From positions 310,001 through 374,000 of the forward strand of contig JAEWUC010000002.1 in NCBI GenBank assembly GCA_023397505.1: DNA of 64,000 nt. Direction: 5' to 3'. Both the position numbers and the translations under genes were made by a program. The notes under the pieces were generated by a model. It had not been told where the DNA came from and searched no databases. It saw nothing but the letters and a program-made list of their open reading frames with translations. The DNA is from Bacteroidota bacterium (GTDB lineage Bacteria; Bacteroidota; Ignavibacteria; Ignavibacteriales; Melioribacteraceae). Position 1 is the stretch's first letter; the number at the start of each line of letters is the position of its first letter. Below, piece after piece: positions 41,801 through 50,774 of this stretch.

Positions 41801-43270
41801 CTATAATTCAAACCAACTTTTTATTTCCGCAAACTCGCTGCCGTTTTGCGAATTATGGTAATACTCATTTGTCTTTGATGAATATGTATAATCTTTTGAC
41901 CATTCGCTAATATTTTTAATCACTTCTTCTATTGCGGCTAAAATAAAATCGAGTTCGTCGTGTGTCATTGTCGGGTGAAGTGAAAAACGCACCCACCCGG
42001 GCTTTTCGGAAAGATCGCCGTGATTGATTTTATCGGTAATTCTTTTTGAACGGGTCGGGTCAACATGCAAAAGGTAATGCCCGTAAGTTCCCGCGCACGA
42101 ACAACCGCCGCGCATTTGAATTCCGAAACGGTCATTTAAAATTCTTACCATAAGATTATAATGAATATCTTCTACATAAAAAGAAATAACGCCAAGCCGG
42201 TTTCTGCTTTCCTGTGCGAGAATATGAAGCGAAGGAATTTTTTCAAACCGAGAAAAAGCAATTTCTAGAAGTTCATGCTCGCGTTGAAGAATATTTTCAA
42301 CACCGATTTCATCTTTTAATTTTATGCACAAAGCAGTTTTAATTGCCTGCAGAAAACCGGGAGTACCGCCGTCTTCTCGCAATTCAATATCTTCAATATA
42401 TTTATGTCCGCCCCAAGGATTTGTCCAATTAACTGTACCACCGCCGGGATTATCGGGGACAGCTCTATTATAAAGTTTGGAATCAAAAATTAATACGCCC
42501 GAGGTACCGGGTCCGCCAAGAAATTTATGCGGTGAAAAGAAAATAGCATCGAGTTTTTCATCATTATTTGCAGGGTGCATATTCATATTTATATACGGTG
42601 CGGCGGCTGCATAATCTACAAAACAAATCCCGCCGTAAGCATGCATCATTTTTGAAAGAAGATAAATCGGCGGTTGTATTCCTGTTACATTTGATGCAGC
42701 GGTAAATGAACCGATTTTCAAATGACGGTTTTGATAAAGTTTTAGAAGCTGTTCAAAATGTTCGATGTTTATTAAACCGGAATCATCTGGTTCAATTACA
42801 ACAACATCACAAATTGTCTCGAGCCAAGAAGTATGATTTGAATGATGTTCCATATGTGTTAAAAACACAACAGGGCGCTCATCCGCAGGAATGTTTGTGT
42901 ATTTTTGAAGCTGTTCGCTGACTTTCAAACCGAGTATTCTTTGAAATTTATTAACTGCAGCTGTCATTCCGAAACCTGCGAAAAGCAGAACATCCTTTTC
43001 ACCGGCGTTCACATGTTTCTTAATAATGTTCTTTGCTTCTTTGTAAGCAATAGTCATTGATGTTCCGGTTACGGAAGATTCCGAATGCGTGTTGCCTACA
43101 AACGGACCGAATTTATTCAGCATTGTTTCTTCAATCGGTTTATATAATCTGCCGCTTGCAATCCAATCAGCATAAACAATTTTCTTTTCTCCAAACGGAC
43201 TTAGAAATGTTTTATCAATGCCGATTATGTTGGCTCTAAATTTTTCAAAGTGATTTGTTTTATCGTTCAT
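41801..43270 (-). CDS. Class V aminotransferase (cysteine desulfurase-like)
   Basis: 489 aa PLP enzyme. VYADWIASGRLYKPIEE, ASNVTGIQPPI, CFVDYAAAAPY, PLP lysine in FFSPHKFLGGPGTSGVLI, and RGGCSCAGTYGHYLL near the C-terminus are visible. Longer than SufS/IscS and nearer to the Csd-like family of unknown substrate. No suf genes are adjacent. ATG at 43270. Confidence 0.82.
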   Translation of the reverse strand: MNDKTNHFEKFRANIIGIDKTFLSPFGEKKIVYADWIASGRLYKPIEETMLNKFGPFVGNTHSESSVTGTSMTIAYKEAKNIIKKHVNAGEKDVLLFAGFGMTAAVNKFQRILGLKVSEQLQKYTNIPADERPVVFLTHMEHHSNHTSWLETICDVVVIEPDDSGLINIEHFEQLLKLYQNRHLKIGSFTAASNVTGIQPPIYLLSKMMHAYGGICFVDYAAAAPYINMNMHPANNDEKLDAIFFSPHKFLGGPGTSGVLIFDSKLYNRAVPDNPGGGTVNWTNPWGGHKYIEDIELREDGGTPGFLQAIKTALCIKLKDEIGVENILQREHELLEIAFSRFEKIPSLHILAQESRNRLGVISFYVEDIHYNLMVRILNDRFGIQMRGGCSCAGTYGHYLLHVDPTRSKRITDKINHGDLSEKPGWVRFSLHPTMTHDELDFILAAIEEVIKNISEWSKDYTYSSKTNEYYHNSQNGSEFAEIKSWFEL

Positions 43271-43334
43271 AATTCCATAAATATTTTTTACAAATATAAT
43301 GAAGCGGGATAGAATTAAAGAAGGGAAGTGTAAT

Positions 43335-43362
43335 AAAAAAGCCGTTCTAAGAACGGCTTTTA
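43335..43362. terminator. Terminator after rpoD
   Basis: AAGCCGTTC-TAA-GAACGGCTT hairpin with a run of A on the left (U run for the minus strand). It lies directly after the rpoD stop. Confidence 0.88.
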
Positions 43363-43365
43363 GTT

Positions 43366-44226
43366 TTATCCTAAATATGCTTTTAAGTTTTTACTTCGTG
43401 AAGAATGGCGCAATCTTATCAATGCTTTTTCCTTGATCTGTCTTACGCGTTCACGGGTAAGGTTCAACTTTTCACCGATTTCTTCGAGAGTTAATGAATG
43501 TTCTTTGCCAAGACCAAAATAAAGACGGATTACTTCTGCTTCTCTTTCCGTTAAAGTGGAGAGCGATCTTTCAATTTCGGCTTTCAAAGATTCTTTCATT
43601 AATAAATGATCCGGTGTCGGCTGATCTTCGTTCGGCATAACGTCTAAAAGACTGTTATTGCTGTCCTCGCTGTGTGCAAACGGGGCATCCATAGAAACAT
43701 GTCGTCCTGCTATTTGCATGGCGTAGGTAACGTCTGAAACGTCCATATCTAGCTGTGTGGCTATTTCTTCCGGACTTGGTCGTCTCTCATATTCTTGTTC
43801 CAATTGGCTAAGGGCTTTGCCCATTTTATTGAGAGCACCAACACGGTTTAACGGTAAACGAACCATTCTTGATTGTTCCGCAATTGCCTGCATAATCGAC
43901 TGACGAATCCACCAAACTGCGTAAGAAATGAACTTAAATCCGCGGGTTTCATCAAAACGTAAACCTGCTTTGATTAATCCAAGATTTCCTTCGTTAATCA
44001 AATCTCCAAGGGGTAAACCTTGATTTTGATATTGTTTGGCAACACTAACTACGAATCTTAAATTTGCTTTGGTTAATTTATCCAGCGCAAATTTATCACC
44101 TTTTTTAATCCGGATGGCTAATTCGATCTCCTCATCGGGAGTTAAAAGGTCAACCTTTCCGATTTCCTGAAGGTACTGATCCAAAGATTTACTTTCACGA
44201 TTTGTGAATTGCTTCGTTATCTTCAA
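43366..44226 (-). CDS. rpoD: Primary sigma factor, short form lacking region 1.1
   Basis: 286 aa. Regions 1.2 (SLDQYLQEIGKVDLLTPDEE), 2 (NLRFVVSVAKQYQNQGLPLGDLINEGNLGLIKA, FISYAVWWIRQSIMQAIAEQ), 3 and 4 (LTLEEIGEKLNLTRERVRQIKEKAL) are intact; region 1.1 is absent, as in Bacteroidota primary sigma factors. This fits the TAnnTTTG promoters in the window. The start is TTG 44226, with AAGGAG at 44242-44237. An ATG between them opens only a three-codon frame whose TGA stop overlaps the TTG. Confidence 0.94.
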   Translation of the reverse strand: MKITKQFTNRESKSLDQYLQEIGKVDLLTPDEEIELAIRIKKGDKFALDKLTKANLRFVVSVAKQYQNQGLPLGDLINEGNLGLIKAGLRFDETRGFKFISYAVWWIRQSIMQAIAEQSRMVRLPLNRVGALNKMGKALSQLEQEYERRPSPEEIATQLDMDVSDVTYAMQIAGRHVSMDAPFAHSEDSNNSLLDVMPNEDQPTPDHLLMKESLKAEIERSLSTLTEREAEVIRLYFGLGKEHSLTLEEIGEKLNLTRERVRQIKEKALIRLRHSSRSKNLKAYLG

Positions 44227-44539
44227 ATCTGCATCACTCCTTCTATTATTATCAAAATATTAGTTTAATTGTGAAATTTAACCGATTTAAATACATTATA
44301 GTTCCATTAATGAGATAATCTCATCATCTAAATTTATATGCCTCTCTATTTATTTGTTACTTCTAATTATTGAGAAGTGCTTTAAAAGAGCTATCTCTTT
44401 ATACTTAGCAGAAGATGTATGATATGTTCTATTAAATTTCACCGCCAAAAATATGTAATTGTTTGGAAATTGTCTATCATTTTTTTTCAGAATCACGGGT
44501 AATTAGACTTAAACTTTCAATAAAAGTTGTGAAAATTAT
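44227..44539. other. Intergenic region upstream of rpoD
   Basis: 313 nt of AT-rich DNA with the rpoD ribosome binding site at 44237-44242. I see no gene, strong hairpin or exact TAnnTTTG on the minus strand. Confidence 0.6.
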
Positions 44540-45181
44540 TTATGATAGAGAAAATTCCCGGTTTTTAACGGTTTTGTTTGATTGCAATTTTTTGCTAAAT
44601 GAAACAATACCTTTATCCGAAGCATATGAATAAAGTAATGAATACAACATTTTTCTTGCTCTATGAAGGCGTGATCTCACAGTACCGATGGGGCAATCCA
44701 TAAAATCAGCTATTTCGTCATAAGTATAACCTTCAATATCACTTAAGAACACAATGGTTCTAAAATCATCAGGTAGTTTTGAAAGAGCATTTATGATTTC
44801 ATCGTCAAGAATGTTGCTAAATGCATCGCCTTCAAAATGCTGGGATTTAATCTCATCCGGTTTTACAGTTTCATAAAAGTTTTGTACATCCTCATAATCT
44901 ACTTTATTGGGTTCTTTCGAAACCTTCCGGTAATTGTTAATAAAAGAATTTTTCATAATTTGAAAAAGCCACGCTTTACAATTTGTACCTTTCTCAAATT
45001 TATCGAAAAAGCGAAATGCTTTTAACATTGTATCTTGTACAAGATCATCGGCTTCATCAAGATCATTTGTCATTTTAAGTGCAAATGATTTAAGAGCATC
45101 TATATGTGGAATAGCTTCATTTTCAAAATCGATATATTTTTGCTTTAATTTTAAATCTTCTTTAGCCGTTAATTTTTTCAT
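44540..45181 (-). CDS. ECF-type RNA polymerase sigma factor
   Basis: 213 aa. Sigma2 (about 30-95: LKSFALKMTNDLDEADDLVQDTMLKAFRFFDKF, NCKAWLFQIMKNSFINNYRK) and sigma4 (LPDDFRTIVFLSDIEGYTYDEIADFMDCPIGTVRSRLHRARKML). No anti-sigma gene is adjacent. ATG 45181 is chosen for AAAGGT upstream; an in-frame ATG at 45220 would add 13 residues. It resembles the RpoE/SigW-like group common in Bacteroidota. Confidence 0.88.
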   Translation of the reverse strand: MKKLTAKEDLKLKQKYIDFENEAIPHIDALKSFALKMTNDLDEADDLVQDTMLKAFRFFDKFEKGTNCKAWLFQIMKNSFINNYRKVSKEPNKVDYEDVQNFYETVKPDEIKSQHFEGDAFSNILDDEIINALSKLPDDFRTIVFLSDIEGYTYDEIADFMDCPIGTVRSRLHRARKMLYSLLYSYASDKGIVSFSKKLQSNKTVKNREFSLS

Positions 45182-45333
45182 TTCTTTACCTTTAATTTTG
45201 TGTATGACAATTATAGACATACAATCTCAATAACTGATATTTAGGAAAATTAGTTCACGATAAAGTGATTTTAGCGAATAACCATCATTTAAACTGGATT
45301 CTTGATAATTCAATTTCTTTAGAAAAAAAAGTT

Positions 45334-45341
45334 TAATTTTG
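45334..45341 (+). promoter_or_regulatory. -7 element upstream of TPR gene
   Basis: TAATTTTG matches TAnnTTTG, 25 nt before the start codon of the TPR gene. The -33 element is unclear. Confidence 0.5.
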
Positions 45342-45366
45342 CCTCACTTAATTTGATGGAGAAATA

Positions 45367-45972
45367 ATGAAAGTAAAACCAATATATATTTATCTAATAG
45401 TGTTTGTTGCTTTTATAGCAGCATTTATCCTTTTCACAAACGATGATAAAAAGGGAACAAATCCACACGATACAATTGGGCAAATGCCGGATGACGATAT
45501 TCATAAAGGAATGGGGAATACGGGCGATCCGACTTCATCAAATGTAAAAAGCGAAGCAAAAAAACGTTTGGAGGAATTAGCTTCAGAGTATGAAAAAAAT
45601 CCTTCGGATACTGCAAAAGCAAAACAATATTCCGATATGCTTGCGATGGCTCATCAGCCGGAAAAAGCAATTACTATTTTAGAAGACATTTTAAAGAAGG
45701 GACCGAAAAGAATGGATGTTCTTCTCGATTTAACTTTCTTACATTTTAACGGTGGAAATCTTGACAAGTCCGAAGAATACACGAGAAGAATGTTGTCAAT
45801 TAATCCTAATGATCAATACGCTGTTTATAATCTTGGAATAATTGCTCATGCAAAAGGGAATATGTCTCTTGCAAAAAAACAATTGCAGGAAGTTATTAAG
45901 AAATTTCCGGGTCAACAAGTTGCTGAAGATGCAAAGCAATTGTTAACAGAGATTGAGCGGGCTAAACCGTAA
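45367..45972 (+). CDS. Membrane-anchored TPR protein
   Basis: 201 aa. One N-terminal transmembrane helix (YIYLIVFVAFIAAFILF), a charged linker with DDDIHKGMGN, then about three TPR units (ASEYEKNPSDTAKAKQYSDML, ILEDILKKGPKRMDVLLDL, MLSINPNDQYAVYNLGIIAHAKGN). A protein-interaction scaffold in the periplasm, similar in layout to CcmH/NrfG-type TPR proteins but without cytochrome genes nearby. It overlaps the convergent gene by 11 nt. Confidence 0.78.
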   Translation: MKVKPIYIYLIVFVAFIAAFILFTNDDKKGTNPHDTIGQMPDDDIHKGMGNTGDPTSSNVKSEAKKRLEELASEYEKNPSDTAKAKQYSDMLAMAHQPEKAITILEDILKKGPKRMDVLLDLTFLHFNGGNLDKSEEYTRRMLSINPNDQYAVYNLGIIAHAKGNMSLAKKQLQEVIKKFPGQQVAEDAKQLLTEIERAKP

Positions 45973-46750
45973 ATATTCTTGAAATAAATTTTTTATCTAT
46001 TTCTTCAAAATAAAAATTCTTGATTTTTATTTTTGAATTTGAATGCCGCCAAATTTCTTTGTGCGGCATTTCTTTTTGTTCAAATTTATTATTGTGCGAA
46101 AATTTTGCTTTATCAGCTGCAACATAAAAGGGTATTGAATTAAATTTACACACAGTGGCAAGTGTCAAACTTCCGGTTTTGTTAATAACATTTCCATTTT
46201 TTAAGATCATATCCGCTCCAATTAAAGCAGCGCCGGCTTCATTTATCTTTAATGCTATCGCAGCTTCAGTTATCAATTCAGCATCAATTTTTAACTTCGA
46301 TAATTTCTCGGCTAAAATACGTCCTTCCAATTTTGGGCGTGATTCGCAAACAATAACTTTTAAATTCTTACGCTCATGTTTAATCTTTTTAAATATTTCG
46401 TAGACAGTTTTACTGTTGGAGATAGTTATGAAGGTGTCGAATTTTACCAGTGCCTTTTTATTCTTTTCGAATATTTTTGAATAAACACTAACAAGAAGAT
46501 TATCGTATTTTTTGAAAAAACTATCCAGCTTCTTTTTGTGAATTAAATAACCTTCAAGTTCATCCAAATAACTTTGTACCGACTGAAACGGCTTAAATTG
46601 AAATTTAATTTCATTAATCAATTCAGGGAATACTTCGAGCATTTTTTGTTCGCGCTGCAAATGCTCGTGTAATTCTTCAAGTATATCACTGCTTCCCGAA
46701 GTTTTATCGGAATATATTTTTTGAATTTTACTGCCGGGTATTTTTGTCAT
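45962..46750 (-). CDS. eIF-2B-like (MtnA/ribose-1,5-bisphosphate isomerase-related) protein
   Basis: 262 aa. C-terminal IF2B fold: VIVCESRPKLEGRILAEKLSK, GAALIGADMILKNGNVINKTGSLTLATVCKFNSIPFYVAADKAKF. This is the initiation factor 2B alpha/beta/delta family, which in bacteria includes sugar-phosphate isomerases. The N-terminal 100 residues are helical. The substrate is not assignable. Start ATG 46750. Confidence 0.75.
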   Translation of the reverse strand: MTKIPGSKIQKIYSDKTSGSSDILEELHEHLQREQKMLEVFPELINEIKFQFKPFQSVQSYLDELEGYLIHKKKLDSFFKKYDNLLVSVYSKIFEKNKKALVKFDTFITISNSKTVYEIFKKIKHERKNLKVIVCESRPKLEGRILAEKLSKLKIDAELITEAAIALKINEAGAALIGADMILKNGNVINKTGSLTLATVCKFNSIPFYVAADKAKFSHNNKFEQKEMPHKEIWRHSNSKIKIKNFYFEEIDKKFISRIFTV

Positions 46751-46756
46751 CGATAA

Positions 46757-47239
46757 TTATTTTACCGTTTTGAATTGAAAACCTTTAATTGGTTCGCGTA
46801 AAGTTAAAACAGGGCACGGTGCTTTGCGAACAACTTTTTCTGCAGTGCTTCCAAACAATAAATGTTCAACACCTGTGTGTCCGTGCGTGGCCATAATTAT
46901 TAAATCTATATCTTTTTCTGAAGCTGTTTCGTTAATCTCAACAAATGGTTTCCCTGTTTTAATAATTATTTCCGTTTGAACTCCAGGATCGATAAAACCT
47001 TTTGCGAGATTATTCAACTCTTCTTCGCCGCGTTTTTGCAAATCAATGTCTGCCGAAGGAATTGCAACTTGTCCCATGCTGAAATCAGCCGGGTAAATCA
47101 TCGGTTCAACAACATAAATCAAGAAAATTTTAGCTTTAAACTGCAACGCAAACTGTGCGGCATAACGAAGAGCATTTTTCGAATAATCCGAAAAATCAAT
47201 CGGAACTAAAATCCTATTAATTACTTGTGTCATATCCAT
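46757..47239 (-). CDS. Universal stress protein (UspA family)
   Basis: 160 aa single Usp domain: RILVPIDFSDYSKNALRYAAQF, DLIIMATHGHTGVEHLLFGSTAEKVVRKAPCPVLTLR, with the G2xG9xGS ATP-binding motif. GAGGTG precedes ATG 47239. It is followed at 6 nt by the eIF2B-like gene. Confidence 0.9.
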   Translation of the reverse strand: MDMTQVINRILVPIDFSDYSKNALRYAAQFALQFKAKIFLIYVVEPMIYPADFSMGQVAIPSADIDLQKRGEEELNNLAKGFIDPGVQTEIIIKTGKPFVEINETASEKDIDLIIMATHGHTGVEHLLFGSTAEKVVRKAPCPVLTLREPIKGFQFKTVK

Positions 47240-47249
47240 AATTCACCTC

Positions 47250-47786
47250 TTATTTGTTTATTGTACTGTTATACAATTCAAAATAATTGTGATTAAGATT
47301 TCTAAGACGAGTTGTAATAATGTGAGTAAGTCCGCGTAAAATTTTTACACCCTCTTTGGGGTTTGATTCAATAAAGTCGTCTAAATCGGGACGGAAAATA
47401 ACGGCGATCTGTGAATCTTTCATCGCTATTGCAGAAGCGGATCTTCTCTCTTCATCTAAAAGAGCAAGTTCTCCAAAAAAATCGCCGCGGCTGAGTTTTG
47501 CAAGATCAAATCTCTCACCCTCTTCGGATTCCTGTGTTATTAAAATTTCACCTTTTATTACAATGTATAAGCCTATTCCAGGATCACCCTGATAAAATAC
47601 ATATTCGTTAGCTGTGTAAACTCTGTTGTGTATTAATTTTAAAATTAAATTTATGTTGCTCTTGCTTAAATTTTTAAATGGAGGCATTGAAAGCAGAACT
47701 TCTTCAATATCGCTTATTTCAGTCGGAGTTTTATAAAGATTTGCCCAAAAACTACTTTTAGCAGGTGTGCTTTTTATATCTTTCAT
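47250..47786 (-). CDS. Cyclic-nucleotide-binding domain protein
   Basis: 178 aa. A single cNMP-binding domain (about 35-155: VFYQGDPGIGLYIVIKGEILITQ, DLAKLSRGDFFGELALLDEERRSASAIAM). No helix-turn-helix follows, so it is not a Crp-type regulator. The gap to uspA is 10 nt, which suggests an operon and a role in nucleotide-linked stress signalling (inference). AGGAGA upstream of ATG. Confidence 0.83.
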   Translation of the reverse strand: MKDIKSTPAKSSFWANLYKTPTEISDIEEVLLSMPPFKNLSKSNINLILKLIHNRVYTANEYVFYQGDPGIGLYIVIKGEILITQESEEGERFDLAKLSRGDFFGELALLDEERRSASAIAMKDSQIAVIFRPDLDDFIESNPKEGVKILRGLTHIITTRLRNLNHNYFELYNSTINK

Positions 47787-47893
47787 TGTATTCTCCTAAA
47801 CTGAAAATTATTCTTAAACACGAATAAATATATTTAGACTGTCTTAGATATACAACAAAGATTTAATACATAATAAAAATATTCTGATGAATA

Positions 47894-48643
47894 TTAAAAT
47901 ATCCCAGCTTCGGCAACACGCCAAATTTTTTGACATGGAAATTTATTTTCGTAAAGAGCTCTGCCTATAATTACCGAATCAACAAAACCATCGGCTTCAG
48001 TTTGAAGTCTTTTTAAATCCTGATATCCTGAGATACCGCCGGAATGAGTAACTTTTTTTTGAGTTATATCTGCAATTTTTTTTGAGAGCTCTATATTCGG
48101 TCCGGTTAGCATTCCGTTTTTACGAACATCTGTAACAATATATCTTTCGGCGCCCATAGCCCTTAACATTCTTGCAAAATATTCGGGTGTTAAACCTGTT
48201 AAATGTTTTCTGCCGTGTGTTGCAACAATATCGTTTATTACATCAATAGCCGCTACAACTTTATTCGGGGTGAATTCATTTAGTATCTTCTCAAATTCTT
48301 TCGGATTATCAACTGCGAGAGAACCGATTACTATTCTTGCTACTCCCTGGTCGAATGCAAGTTTAGCGTCGTCGAAACTATTTATTCCGCCGCCGAGTTC
48401 AACAGGTATTATTACGGATTCACAAATTGTACGAATAACATTTTCATTAGTGTGTGAATGATGCCACGATGCATTAAAATCCACAACATGAATACATTTT
48501 GCATTTTCAGCACGCCAAATCATTGCCATTTCTACAGGATCGTTTCCATAATCGGAACAGCCCAATTCCGGAATGCCCTGAACAATTCTAACTGTTCTTC
48601 CGTCAATAATATCAATTGAAGGTATAACTAAAATTTTTGCCAT
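47894..48643 (-). CDS. Second HisA-like TIM-barrel isomerase
   Basis: 249 aa HisA/HisF-family protein, distinct from the operon hisA. IPSIDIIDGRTVRIVQG, VELGGGINSFDDAK, VVAAIDVINDIVATHG, YIVTDVRKNGMLTGPNIEL and THSGGISGYQDLKRLQ keep both catalytic aspartates. It stands alone with no his or trp gene beside it. It could be a second ProFAR isomerase, a PriA-like enzyme or one with another aminoaldose substrate. Confidence 0.82.
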   Translation of the reverse strand: MAKILVIPSIDIIDGRTVRIVQGIPELGCSDYGNDPVEMAMIWRAENAKCIHVVDFNASWHHSHTNENVIRTICESVIIPVELGGGINSFDDAKLAFDQGVARIVIGSLAVDNPKEFEKILNEFTPNKVVAAIDVINDIVATHGRKHLTGLTPEYFARMLRAMGAERYIVTDVRKNGMLTGPNIELSKKIADITQKKVTHSGGISGYQDLKRLQTEADGFVDSVIIGRALYENKFPCQKIWRVAEAGIF

Positions 48644-48871
48644 TAGTATTTCACTGAACTTTTATTCAATATTTATATCAAATGCTCTCTAATTGTTTCC
48701 ATGGTTTAGGTTAATCACGAATCATAAAAATTTTGTGTAATCCAAATGTCTGGAAAAGTAATATGTGAGAATTATTTTTGATTCTGATGGAAAAGATAAA
48801 TAATTAAGTCAAAAAAGAAAATTTATAAAGGAATAATAGTAGGGTAATATAGATTAGTATGATTTCAAGAA

Positions 48872-49156
48872 TTATGCAGCGGCTTCTTCTGTTGCGAACA
48901 TTTTATATTGCGTGTACATTGCAACGGCATCTTCAAAGCCGAAACGAGTACGGATTAGATAACTTTCGTCTCGTTTTGCCAACGGTAATTCTGGTTCCCA
49001 TTCTAAGTTGGAATTAAGAACGGTATTATTAGAAGTATCAACAATTGCCCATTTTTCAACACCGTCTTTAAACGATTTTTGTACAAGATGAATTTTACCT
49101 TTTAGGGCAAATCTTAATGCGGCATCAAACCATTTGGCTTTTTCTTCGATTGTCAT
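48872..49156 (-). CDS. Hypothetical protein, 94 aa
   Basis: Small cytoplasmic protein (MTIEEKAKWFDAALRFALKG ... YLIRTRFGFEDAVAMYTQYKMF). No signal peptide, membrane helix or motif that I recognise. Its codon use looks like its neighbours, and the spacing between divergent neighbours suggests a real gene. Confidence 0.6.
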   Translation of the reverse strand: MTIEEKAKWFDAALRFALKGKIHLVQKSFKDGVEKWAIVDTSNNTVLNSNLEWEPELPLAKRDESYLIRTRFGFEDAVAMYTQYKMFATEEAAA

Positions 49157-49234
49157 TTTTGTTTTATTGTTTTTTCTACACTAATAATCGTAAAGAACTA
49201 CTAAAAGTTTAATCCAATTTATACCATTTTTTGA

Positions 49235-50149
49235 ATGAAAAAATCAGAAGAAAAATATTTGAAAATGAATCATTTTCTTGACTTTCCAGAATTGATTAGC
49301 CATATTTCGCCACGTATGAAGAAAAATTTGATTTTTGCAACTTCCGCTAACGAAAAAATTAACATTACGACATATTTTAACGAAAGCGTTTTTAACGGCA
49401 ATTCAATCATTTTTGTGCATGGGTTCAAAGGATTCAAAGATTGGGGATTCGGACCATATTTGGCTGATTATTTTGCTCGACAAGGATTTTTTTCGATTAC
49501 GTTTAATTTTTCTCATAATGGAATTGATGGGAATTCAACTGAATTCACAGAATTGCATAAATTCTCACAAAACACATTTTCGCTGGAGATAAAAGAACTT
49601 AATGAATTAATTTCTGCATTTAGAGAAAATTTTTTCGATATTGGCACAAAAGGGAAACTTGGTTTAATAGGACACAGCAGGGGCGGTGCAATTTCTTTAC
49701 TTACTGCTTATAAAAGAAATGATGTAAATGCGGTTGCCCTTTGGGCTTCAATTTCAAGATTAGATCGTTATTCAAAAAGACAAAAAGAAGAATGGCGTAA
49801 ACATGGTGTTTTTGAAGTACTAAATACCCGTACAAAGCAAGTAATGAAGTTAAATGTTAGTTTGCTTGAAGATATTGAAACAAATTCAAATGATTCTTTG
49901 AATATTGAAAAAGCAGTTAAAAATCTGTGTAAACCTTTGCTTATTGCTCACGGCAATCAGGATTTGGCTGTAAAAATAGAGGAAGCTGAAGAATTATATA
50001 GTTGGTCTGATAAATCAAAAACTGAGTTTTACAAAATTTTTGGCACAGGTCATACTTTTGATGTAAGTCATCCTTTTAACGGCACTAATGAAAAATTTGA
50101 GAAACTTTTAAATAAAACATCTAACTTTTTCAGTAATAATTTTAATTAA
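49235..50149 (+). CDS. Alpha/beta-hydrolase
   Basis: 304 aa. The oxyanion region is IFVHGFKGFKDWGF, the nucleophile elbow is GLIGHSRGGAIS (Ser), LLIAHGNQDLAVKIEEA carries the acidic residue, and FGTGHTFDVSHPF the catalytic His. Probably an esterase or lipase; the substrate is unknown. It ends 10 nt before bioY, likely co-transcribed. Confidence 0.82.
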   Translation: MKKSEEKYLKMNHFLDFPELISHISPRMKKNLIFATSANEKINITTYFNESVFNGNSIIFVHGFKGFKDWGFGPYLADYFARQGFFSITFNFSHNGIDGNSTEFTELHKFSQNTFSLEIKELNELISAFRENFFDIGTKGKLGLIGHSRGGAISLLTAYKRNDVNAVALWASISRLDRYSKRQKEEWRKHGVFEVLNTRTKQVMKLNVSLLEDIETNSNDSLNIEKAVKNLCKPLLIAHGNQDLAVKIEEAEELYSWSDKSKTEFYKIFGTGHTFDVSHPFNGTNEKFEKLLNKTSNFFSNNFN

Positions 50150-50159
50150 TGAGGAAATT

Positions 50160-50738
50160 ATGTTTATAAAAGAAACCGTAAAAAATAGTACTATCTTAAA
50201 AATTGCTGCCCAAGCAAAATCATCACAACTTTTTTGGATAATTAGTTTTTCAATATTAACATTTGCAGGTGCTCAAGTTTTTGTACCAACACAACCTGTT
50301 CCGTTTACTTTACAAACAATGATTGTTTTACTTTCCGGGGCTTTCCTCGGTTCTAAAAACGGGGCATACAGCCAAATTATATATTTAACCGCTGGAATAA
50401 TTGGACTCCCGGTTTTTGCCGGATTTGATCTCGGCATTGCAAAATTGTTTGGACCGACTGGCGGATATCTTTTATCATTTCCGTTTGCTGCATTTTTGGT
50501 AGGTTATATTTTGGAAAGAAATAATAATACAATTTCTATCATTCTATCATTTATAACAGGACAATTGTTCATTTTACTTTCAGGTTCATTATATCTTGCA
50601 TTCTTCTTTAACGGAAATTTTTCGAATGCATTTTTGGCAGGCGCACTTATTTTTTCTATCTGGGATTTAATTAAAATTTCTGCTGCCGTTAGTATTTACA
50701 AAGCTTTTTCGAAAAGATATCCTAAACTGCCGGCATAG
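50160..50738 (+). CDS. bioY: Biotin transporter BioY
   Basis: 192 aa S-component with six membrane segments. AGAQVFVPTQPVPFTLQTMIVLLSGAFLG, YLTAGIIGLPVFAGF, GPTGGYLLSFPFAAFLVG and IWDLIKISAAVSIYK are the BioY motifs. It binds biotin alone or with an ECF energising module, which is not encoded here. GAGGAAATT precedes ATG. Confidence 0.92.
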   Translation: MFIKETVKNSTILKIAAQAKSSQLFWIISFSILTFAGAQVFVPTQPVPFTLQTMIVLLSGAFLGSKNGAYSQIIYLTAGIIGLPVFAGFDLGIAKLFGPTGGYLLSFPFAAFLVGYILERNNNTISIILSFITGQLFILLSGSLYLAFFFNGNFSNAFLAGALIFSIWDLIKISAAVSIYKAFSKRYPKLPA

Positions 50739-50774
50739 ATTTGTGTCGTTATTTCTAATTATTGAATAAAAAAC

